A program made the position numbers and the translations under genes. DNA of 32,569 nt from Segatella hominis (GTDB lineage Bacteria; Bacteroidota; Bacteroidia; Bacteroidales; Bacteroidaceae), in contig NZ_SGVY01000046.1 of the NCBI RefSeq assembly GCF_004535825.1, positions 1 through 32,569 of the forward strand. Reading direction: 5' to 3'. Position 1 is the stretch's first letter, and every line of letters starts with the position of its first letter. The notes below the pieces were generated by a model. The model did no database searches and was not told the DNA's origin. It worked only from the letters and a program-made list of their open reading frames with translations. Below, one piece after another: positions 22,682 through 31,100 of this stretch.

Positions 22682-22821
22682 TCCAAACGAAAATAAGCAA
22701 AATCAAGCATTTCCAAACCAAAAATTCCATTTTTTAGATGCAGATCCAAACCAAAAATTATCATTTTCATTGCATTTCCAAACCAAAAAGAACTCTGCTT
22801 CGATGCATATCCAAACCAAAA
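22682..22821. repeat. Five-copy phased repeat (TCCAAACCAAAA, spaced 30-33 bp)
   Basis: TCCAAACCAAAA occurs at 22712, 22745, 22777 and 22810, with a variant (TCCAAACGAAAA) at 22682. Copies are often preceded by GCAT or GCAG. Sequence between copies is unrelated. Spacing near three helical turns places the A-tracts on one face of DNA. With the dyads above and the terminator at 22850, this describes the gene-free stretch 22501-22904. Confidence 0.75.
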
Positions 22822-22850
22822 GCCTATACTTGGGCTATTACTACTATAGC

Positions 22851-22891
22851 AAAAAGGTGGGTGTACTACAGAATACCATAATACACCCACC
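22851..22891 (-). terminator. Intrinsic terminator of the MBG/LRR surface-protein operon
   Basis: On the - strand GGTGGGTGTA pairs with TACACCCACC (22856-22865 with 22882-22891, 10 bp, 16-base loop), followed by TTTTTG, 14 bases after the stop codon of the 1753-residue protein. Confidence 0.85.
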
Positions 22892-22904
22892 GCTTACATT
22901 AAAT

Positions 22905-25900
22905 TTATCTTACAATAATCTTTTTCCCATTGTGAATATATACACCAGGAATATTTGGCTTAACAAATAGCTTAACACCCTGTAACGTGTACCATACACT
23001 CTTCTTTTCCACATTTATATTAGAAATACTCGTAGAAACATTTTCCTCCACAATGTGAGTAAAGTATTTCCATACCTCAGAATTAGCATAAGATTGCTTA
23101 GTGCCAACAGGAACATAGAGAATGCAATTGTCGTAATCAACAGCACCATTAAAAATGCCTTCATCGACAACATAAGGAATGGACGAACGGCAATGTATCT
23201 CCCGAATTCCTCTATCACAGTTAAACATCCAATTATGTGCAAACTCAACATCAGCAACTGGCAATGTGACATTACATAAGTTTATACTTGCTCCAAAAGC
23301 CTCATGTCCGCATTTCTTCACATTGTCACCGATAACGAGTTCTTTCAGGTAATAGCAGGCATACATAGCCAGCCCGTCAACTTCAGTCACAGGAAGACCA
23401 TTAACGGTTGCAGGTATTTCCACTTTTCCTTGATAAGGATTGTAGCCCCTTACCACCTTCAGTGCAGAGCCATCGTCGGTATATTTATAGTAGATACCAT
23501 CAATATACATCAAGCCCTCATCGTCACTGATTGCACAGACATCCAATGTGTCCGTAGCTGCCGCATATTCATTATTTCCGTCTTGAATAGCAACCAACAT
23601 ATAAGTACCCTCTTCTGGGAATGTTATGTTATTGCCTTCTATCTGAGGAACTTGATAAGCAGTTTCCACTCTTGGTACCAGAGCGTACGAATATCTTACA
23701 GGAAGACCAGAAGATGCGGTTGCATTCATTTCTATAGTAGAGCCGACCTTAGCTTTTATCTTTTGGTCCCAAGTGATTGTTTGCTTCTTTAACTCTCTCT
23801 TTAGAACCGTAAGAGTTCCAGCAACGTAGCTAATAGCATTGTAATTATCTGCCTCTACACCATATACGTTAATTGGATATTCACCAGGAGCACTTGCTTC
23901 ATTTGCATCACAAGAGAAGACTGGTTGCTTGGTCAAAACAGACACATCCTCACCATTCTTGAAGCCACTGTAACTTGCCGTAAACTCAGGAAGTTTATCT
24001 CCTTGCGTAATGGTATAATTTTCAGCAGTTACAACTAATGGTGCTTTTGTCACCGTCAAAGTACCTGGGACAAATGTCACATAATAGTTTTTAATCGTTC
24101 CCTTGTTTATCTCAATCTCATAAGTTCCTACTTTTGAATTTTTATCAGCAGTGCAGATTATTTCTGGTTCACCTATAAGAGCAGCACCCTCTGTCTCAAA
24201 TTCAAGTGTAGGATTATCATCCCCATACTCTCGAGAACAATTTCTCACCTTGATTGTAGCAGGAGACATATCCATTTCTACAATATGACCTGCAAAATAA
24301 TCCCAACCAGGAGCTGTCTCGTAGGCAGACTTTGAGCCAAGAGGGACATAGAGCGTAACACCTTCTGGAAGGCTCTCAAATGTACTATTAGGACTATCAC
24401 ATATAGCAGGAACAGGATTAAGACTTACGATAGTCTCCAATCTATGAGATACCGCCCAAAAAGCAAGATACTTCAATCGTTCCAACCCAGAACCTAAGAC
24501 TACCGTTTTTACATTATGACAATCTGTCATAGCAGCCTCCCCTAAAACCTTAACTGTATTTGGAATTACAATTTCATGCAACCCATAACACCATCTCATT
24601 GAATGAGAACTTGTATATTCAAGCCCTTCATTCAACTTCAATGAAGTGACATTTTCTGCCCAAACCAAAGCACCACCTCCTAAACCTATTACATTATAGG
24701 AAATTCCCTCATTTTTAACAACAGACGGAATTTCTATATCACCAGAGAGTTTATCTTTATTACTCCATCCTTCAACATAATCTTCTTTATTCTCCATCTC
24801 AACATTGAAAGGATACACACTCGTCACCTTAAATATCATAGGCAAATTTTCCTCACCATTGTTGATGATATTGGCTGTAATAATATCACCTACCTTCACG
24901 ATGTTAGGATATTCTGCATCATGATATTCCGCAGAGGACACTTCTGACTCTGCATCACCATTGACAGCTATCGCCTTGATTTCACAAGATGCATACAGAT
25001 TAATAGGTTCTGTATATTTTCTTGCGTTCTCATTAGGTTCAGTTCCATCCAAAGTATAGTATATGACTGCATTATCTGTCTCTGTTGTGATGCGCAACGT
25101 TGCTTCGTCTGTTGAGATTATCGGCTTCGGCATACCTGTCACAGTCAACACACCTTGCTTATAACTGATTTTGTAATTCTCAGCATCGGCACCGCTGATT
25201 GTAACGGCATACTCTGCTGGAGCACTTGCCTCATTTGCCTCACAAGAGAAGACTGGTTGCTTGATCAGGACTGATTCATCCTCGCCATTCTTGAAGCCAG
25301 CATAACTTGCCTTGAACACAGGCATTGCATCACCCTGCTTCTTGATATAATTGCCAGCGGAGATAGACAATGGAGCCTTAGTAATCACAAGACTACCTGA
25401 TTCGAAGTGGACATTGTAGTTCTTGATACTGCCCTGTTTCACCTCAATAGTATAAGATCCTACAGGAGAGTTGGCAACTGCTGAGCAGACTATTTCTGGT
25501 GTACCATCCAATGCTACGCCCTCGGTCTCAAACTCGAACACAGGATTCTCATCACCATACTGACGGCTGTAACTCTTAGCACGAACAACTACAGCATCTG
25601 CCTCAACTACTGTCAGGTGACCCTGTTCGTAGCTGATGTTATAGTTTTCTGCATCGGCACCGCTAATTGTAACGGCATACTCTGCTGGAGCGCTCGCTTC
25701 ATTTGCCACACAAGAGAAGACTGGTTGCTTGGTCAGAACTGATTCATTCTCGCCATTCTTAAAACCAGCATAACTTGCCTTGAACGCAGGCATGGCGTCA
25801 CCCTGCTTCTTGGTATAATTGCCAGCGGAGATAGACAAAGGAGCCTTAGTAATCACAAGACTACCTGACTCGAAGTGGACATTATAGTTCTTGATGCTGC

Positions 25901-28166
25901 CCTGTTTTACCTCAATAGTATAAGATCCTACAGGAGAGTTGGCAACTGCGGAGCAGACTATCTCCGGAGTACCATCCAAGGCTGCACCATCGGTCTCAAA
26001 CTCGAACACAGGATTCTCGTCACCATACTGACGGCTGTAACTCTTGGCACGAACAACTACGGCATCTGCCTCGACTACAGTCAAACGTCCCTGCTCGTAA
26101 CTGATGTCATAGTTCTCAGCATCGGCACCGCTGATTGTAACAGCATACTCTGCCGGAGCACTTGCCTCATTTGCCTCACAGGAGAATACAGGTTGCTTGG
26201 TCAGAACTGATTCATTCTCACCATTCTTAAAGCCAGCATAACTTGCCTTAAACACAGGCATTGCATCACCCTGCTTCTTGGTATAATTGCCAGCTGAGAT
26301 AGACAATGGAGCCTTAGTAATCACAAGACTACCTGACTCAAAGTGAACATTGTAGTTCTTGATACTGCCCTGTTTCACCTCAATTGTATAAGATCCTACA
26401 GGAGAATTTGCAACTGCAGAGCAGACAATCTCCGGAGTACCATCCAAGGCTGCACCCTCGGTCTCAAACTCCAACACAGGATTCTCGTCACCATACTGAC
26501 GGCTGTAACTCTTGGCACGAACAACTACAGCATCTGCCTCGACTACTGTCAGGCGTCCCTGCTCGTAGCTGATGTCATAGTTTTCTGCCTCAGCACCGCT
26601 GATTGTAACAGCATACTCTGCCGGAGCACTTGCATCATTAGCCTCACAAGAGAAGACTGGTTGTTTGGTCAGAACTGATTCATCCTCGCCATTCTTGAAG
26701 CCAGCATAACTTGCCTTGAACACTGGCATTGCGTCACCCTGCTTCTTGGTATAATTGCCAGCGGAGATAGACAATGGAGCCTTAGTAATGGTAAGAGTAC
26801 CAGGAATATACGAGATTTCATATTTATCAGAAACTGCACCAGAAGCTACAATGTCATACTTTCCAACTTTACTACTATTATCTACAATAGTAGAAATGGA
26901 TGCAGGAACAGAAAAGCCAACCTCAGAATCCCCATCTCTAAAACCAGAGTAAGTAATATTAAACTCAGGATTAGCATCACCATAAACCTTAGTAGTATTA
27001 GCAACATGAGCAGTCAATGGTATTTTCACTACAGTAACTACACACTTCGCTTGAATCAAATTATCAGCAGTGGAAGCAATAATACTACACTGTCCAGCAG
27101 ACCTTGCGATAATCATACCATTATCACTGACAGTTGCCACTTTCTCATTATCAGATTTCCAAAGTATCGTTTTATCTGTGCAGTTTTCTGGCAACAAAGA
27201 AGCCGTCAACAGTCGAGAATCGCTAACCTCCAATTGCATGTTACTTTCACTAATAGAAACTGAAGTTACAGGAACATACTTCACATCAACAACGAAGGAG
27301 AAAGGATCCATACGATAGGTACGAGCCTTGACATCAGAGAAAATGATATTTTCTAATTTAACAATCTGATTGCCCGTTATGCCTTTCTCAGCCTTAATCC
27401 ACAGATCAATGACAGAGCCTATCTTCCCTGAAATTGATGTATTGTCCGAAGACATACAAATAATGCGAACTTTACCATTGCCCAATTGCTTTGTCTGCAA
27501 TTGATGATTACCACATCGGCCTGTAAACCTTGTTTTGCTTAAATCCAGAGACAAGCCATTCGGCAAGACTACATCCATCTGAAAAGCAGTCATCTCACTC
27601 TCGTTGGACAATTCCAAGGAGAAAGCTTTACTAACTTCTGGCGAAATCTCACCACCCTTGACAGATACATCATTCTGTTCTTTTGTTCCCACAAAGAGTT
27701 GTGAATTATCCAATTTCACATCTCGATTATTTACATCTGAGAAAATAGAATTCTTCAATTTAATATAGCCACCCGAAAAATCACTGGAAGCTCGCACAGA
27801 AATACGTACTAAAGCACCCTGATTTCCTTTTATCGACTCACCTTGAGTAGAATAGCCCAAAATTCTAACAGAGCCATCCGACATCAAGTTAGAACTCACA
27901 GAGAAAGAAGATGATCCCCTATCTGTAAGAGAGATATCAAAATTGCCATTCGACCTCGAGGCAATTTTTAAACCTTCAGGCAGTTCGATATCAGTCTGAA
28001 AGCCACGAAATACCTGACTATTATCCAAATTTAGGGTAATCGTCTTCGACTCACCAGGGACTACGTTCACTGGCTCTATATAAAAGGTATCCTTTGCTCT
28101 TGATGCAAGCGGCAAAGCCAACAACATCAAGAACAAAAGTACCATTGTTTTATTTAGTCTTATCAT
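22905..28166 (-). CDS. Giant secreted multidomain protein (cohesin-like, BIG2, MBG repeats, CHB_HEX, LRR_5)
   Basis: 1753 residues. Signal peptide 1-24 (ends LASRA). Two cohesin-like beta-sandwiches (about 25-290; TDIELPEGLKI and MDVVLPNGLSL, each ending IFSDV). BIG2 domain about 292-382 (WKSDNEKVATVSDNGMI). One MBG domain, then 3.5 near-identical tandem units of two MBG domains (about 460-1010). A CHB_HEX-like domain (about 1013-1085; IYYTLDGTEPNENARKYTEP), LRR_5 repeats (about 1090-1300), more MBG, and LRR_5 again (about 1550-1690). The tail WYTLQGVKL...GVYIHNGKKIIVR resembles short Prevotella sorting-domain ends. Likely cell-surface or secreted by T9SS, with an adhesive or binding role (inference). 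It lies 10 bases after the dockerin/LRR gene, so same operon. Confidence 0.88.
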   Translation of the reverse strand: MIRLNKTMVLLFLMLLALPLASRAKDTFYIEPVNVVPGESKTITLNLDNSQVFRGFQTDIELPEGLKIASRSNGNFDISLTDRGSSSFSVSSNLMSDGSVRILGYSTQGESIKGNQGALVRISVRASSDFSGGYIKLKNSIFSDVNNRDVKLDNSQLFVGTKEQNDVSVKGGEISPEVSKAFSLELSNESEMTAFQMDVVLPNGLSLDLSKTRFTGRCGNHQLQTKQLGNGKVRIICMSSDNTSISGKIGSVIDLWIKAEKGITGNQIVKLENIIFSDVKARTYRMDPFSFVVDVKYVPVTSVSISESNMQLEVSDSRLLTASLLPENCTDKTILWKSDNEKVATVSDNGMIIARSAGQCSIIASTADNLIQAKCVVTVVKIPLTAHVANTTKVYGDANPEFNITYSGFRDGDSEVGFSVPASISTIVDNSSKVGKYDIVASGAVSDKYEISYIPGTLTITKAPLSISAGNYTKKQGDAMPVFKASYAGFKNGEDESVLTKQPVFSCEANDASAPAEYAVTISGAEAENYDISYEQGRLTVVEADAVVVRAKSYSRQYGDENPVLEFETEGAALDGTPEIVCSAVANSPVGSYTIEVKQGSIKNYNVHFESGSLVITKAPLSISAGNYTKKQGDAMPVFKASYAGFKNGENESVLTKQPVFSCEANEASAPAEYAVTISGADAENYDISYEQGRLTVVEADAVVVRAKSYSRQYGDENPVFEFETDGAALDGTPEIVCSAVANSPVGSYTIEVKQGSIKNYNVHFESGSLVITKAPLSISAGNYTKKQGDAMPAFKASYAGFKNGENESVLTKQPVFSCVANEASAPAEYAVTISGADAENYNISYEQGHLTVVEADAVVVRAKSYSRQYGDENPVFEFETEGVALDGTPEIVCSAVANSPVGSYTIEVKQGSIKNYNVHFESGSLVITKAPLSISAGNYIKKQGDAMPVFKASYAGFKNGEDESVLIKQPVFSCEANEASAPAEYAVTISGADAENYKISYKQGVLTVTGMPKPIISTDEATLRITTETDNAVIYYTLDGTEPNENARKYTEPINLYASCEIKAIAVNGDAESEVSSAEYHDAEYPNIVKVGDIITANIINNGEENLPMIFKVTSVYPFNVEMENKEDYVEGWSNKDKLSGDIEIPSVVKNEGISYNVIGLGGGALVWAENVTSLKLNEGLEYTSSHSMRWCYGLHEIVIPNTVKVLGEAAMTDCHNVKTVVLGSGLERLKYLAFWAVSHRLETIVSLNPVPAICDSPNSTFESLPEGVTLYVPLGSKSAYETAPGWDYFAGHIVEMDMSPATIKVRNCSREYGDDNPTLEFETEGAALIGEPEIICTADKNSKVGTYEIEINKGTIKNYYVTFVPGTLTVTKAPLVVTAENYTITQGDKLPEFTASYSGFKNGEDVSVLTKQPVFSCDANEASAPGEYPINVYGVEADNYNAISYVAGTLTVLKRELKKQTITWDQKIKAKVGSTIEMNATASSGLPVRYSYALVPRVETAYQVPQIEGNNITFPEEGTYMLVAIQDGNNEYAAATDTLDVCAISDDEGLMYIDGIYYKYTDDGSALKVVRGYNPYQGKVEIPATVNGLPVTEVDGLAMYACYYLKELVIGDNVKKCGHEAFGASINLCNVTLPVADVEFAHNWMFNCDRGIREIHCRSSIPYVVDEGIFNGAVDYDNCILYVPVGTKQSYANSEVWKYFTHIVEENVSTSISNINVEKKSVWYTLQGVKLFVKPNIPGVYIHNGKKIIVR
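25140..26787 (-). repeat. 3.5 tandem 468-bp repeats encoding paired MBG domains
   Basis: The GGAGCCTTAGTAAT motif recurs at 25372, 25840, 26308 and 26776, exactly 468 bp apart (156 codons). Each unit encodes a KAPLSISAGNY...TVV domain and an EADAVVVRAKSYSRQYGDEN domain; the last copy is only the first domain. Copies differ by scattered bases and a few residues (for example ETEG/ETDG, ISYEQGR/ISYEQGH). Confidence 0.92.
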
Positions 28167-28176
28167 ACCTTAACCA

Positions 28177-31100
28177 TTATTTTACAGTAATCTTGACTAC
28201 CTGACCGTTCATCTTCACAAGATAAGCACCAGCTTGCAAAGCTATCTTAGATGTCTCAGAAGCAAGACTGAATGTCTTCACAAGGATACCTGAAGTGGTA
28301 TATATATAAATAGGTGTACCCTTCAAGCCTGTAAACATCAGACCGTCTGCAACAACCTTGACAGAAGTTCCGTCCACGCCAATACCATCAATAGAAGTTA
28401 CTTCATTATTACGAGAGGTCAAACGATAGCCCTTAGCCTCAACATCAGAGCCGATAGCATTGGTTACACCTATACTTTTTGCATCCAAATTCTTCTTTGA
28501 AGACAAACAGAAGATAGGCTGTCCATCCATGAAAGTACTATTGCTAAGTGAATAAACGACAACACGCAAAGTATGAGCATTCAACTTAGAGTAACTCAAC
28601 TGATGGGTTGTAGCCATCACTCCACTCAACTTCACATCCACATCATTCACATTTACTGGCAAAGTAATGTCTGCCTGCAAAGCAACAAAGTTACTATTAT
28701 TGACTAATGCTATATCAATATTAGACTTGTCTTGTTGAGACAATACTAAGCAATCCAAAGAACGGTCAGAAGAAGAAGCATCATCCATTGCAGAAACACC
28801 ATAGCCCTTAGCCATTGCAACCTGCTCTTTCACCTGCAAAACCTGTTGCATAATCAAGTCAGTTGTACCCGTTACATCGGAAATTGAGATATGATCATCA
28901 CTATTCACGTCGGCAGCCTCAAAAGCGAATGTTCCTGTCACTTTATTAAATATATAATTGACGGTATTAACAGCATCCACGATATTGATTTCATCATCAT
29001 CATTAGAGTCACCTTTCAATACAGGCAAGACCTTCACCTGGCAAGATGCCTCCACCTGACTTCCATCCTGTGAAGTAGCCTTAATGACTGCATCACCAGG
29101 AGTTATTGCAGAAATCACTCCATCCTCGGACACCTTAGCCACGTCCTCATTGGTAGATGACCAGATAAAACTTGCATTGGTAGCATCAGTTGGAGCAACA
29201 ATAGCAGAGAGTTGCGCCGTATGATTCTTTCTGATTTTCAAGCTTTCTTGACTCAAAGTGATAGAGGAAACCATTGTAGGGTCAACAGTTATAGTACAAG
29301 TTGCCTTGGCACCACCGCCATCATTTGCAATAGCATGAATAGACGTTTGACCTACCTTATGAGCTGTTACCACACCATCGGCAGATACCGATGCCACAGT
29401 CTCATCATCCGACTTCCAATCCACCTTCTTATTGGTAGCTTCATCAGGACCTACAGTTGCTGCAAGAGCAAGAGTTTCACTGGCTTTCAAATGAGCGTCA
29501 GATTGGTTCAGGGTAAGAGAAGACAAGAGTGTATTCTCTGTGATTCTCTTGAATGTTCCCCAATTCTCCCACGTAGGAGAATATTGATAATCACCCAAGA
29601 CATCAGGATACTCGTCATTATCCTCAGGGACAAACAAAGTGCCATTAGTTTCTACATCTGAAGGGAAATTCACCAAGCCCTCTGGTGGAGTCATAGCATA
29701 TGACTTCACATACTTGATGCCGGTACATCCCTCAAAGGCATTTTCACCTAAAGATGTAATATTCTCGCTCAAAGAAATCCATTCTATACCATTACATCCC
29801 TTAAATGACTCCTTACTTACCGTAGTGAGGTCACCCTTAGGAATCTTCACGTAAGGAATACTGACGCAACTTTTGAAAGCTCCCACACCAAGACCATACA
29901 CAGTCTCTGGTATATTAACCTCACTAAGAATTGAATCATTTTCGAAAGCCGAAGGACCTATTACCAACAAGTTCTTACCCAAGTCAAGATTTCTCAAAGA
30001 ACTACAATTTGAGAAACTGTTGTCTGAGGTACTTGTCATACTCGCTGGGAAAGTCACATTATCAAGGGAAGTACATTCCGAGAAGCCATAATCACCAATT
30101 TGACTAAGGTTTTCACTGAATCTTACAGACTTCAAAGCAGAGCAGCCACGGAATCCCCACATATTGATAGAAGTGATATTGTCAGGTACATACACGTTCT
30201 CCAAGCCAGTACAATAAGAGAACATATATTTATCCACCACTTTCAAGTACTTGCCCAAAGTCAAGTTCTTCAATTCTGCAATTGAATAGAATGGAGAACG
30301 AGAAGGAACTTCCGTATTATAAGATAACCAACGTCCCAAATAAAGGGTTTCGACAGGGCAATCCCTGAACAATCCATTGTTGGCATCAGAAGAACCATAC
30401 GCCATCTCTATCAAATCTTTATCATCGTCAAATGTCACAGTAGCCAAGGATGTGCAGTTGGTAAACATTTGGGTATCCATCTTATTCACTACCATTGGGA
30501 TCGTGATAGCTTGCAATTTTCCACACTCAGAGAATAAACCTTCTTTGAGCCAAGGGCATGAAGTGGATAACTTGGCACTTTCCAATGCTATGTCATCCGC
30601 AAAGGCGTATGTTCCGATTGTAGTCACAGCGTTAGGAATCACGATACCCCCAAGTTTACTCATACCACGGAAAGTCCAGTTTCCTATGGTAGTCAAGCTT
30701 TCTGGCAAGATAAGAGACTCACAATTATTCACCTTATAGAGCAAGTAGTCCTTACAATAAGTCACAGTACCAGCTTGTGAAAAGCGAACATCGGTCAAGA
30801 ATTGCTGATTGTAGAAAGGAGAATAACTATAATCTTTATCCGCAGTATAATCGACATTTCTTCCCATATAGAGAGAAGACAAATTGCTATTACCAAACAA
30901 AGGCAGCATATATCTTCTGTCAGTTTCGCCAGTAGCACCACTACCTAATGTTACAGCCTCATTAGAATCTTCAAAAGTCAAATTTGTAAGATAAGTACAA
31001 TCTGAGAACGTATAGTCTCCGATGGATTTCAATCTTCCTGGAAATGAAAGTGCATTAATCAAAGAACACTGAGCAAAAGTATAATTACCAATCGTCAATG

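Noticed and set aside
22682-22821. Regularly spaced repeats as a CRISPR array
   Set aside because: The conserved unit is only about 12 bases with 18-21 bases between, no palindromic repeat of 25-37 bases, and no cas genes.
22675-22890. 71-residue - strand ORF with FWFG-type repeats as a real protein
   Set aside because: The reading frame of the repeat changes between copies and the ORF overlaps the terminator hairpin; the signal is a DNA repeat.
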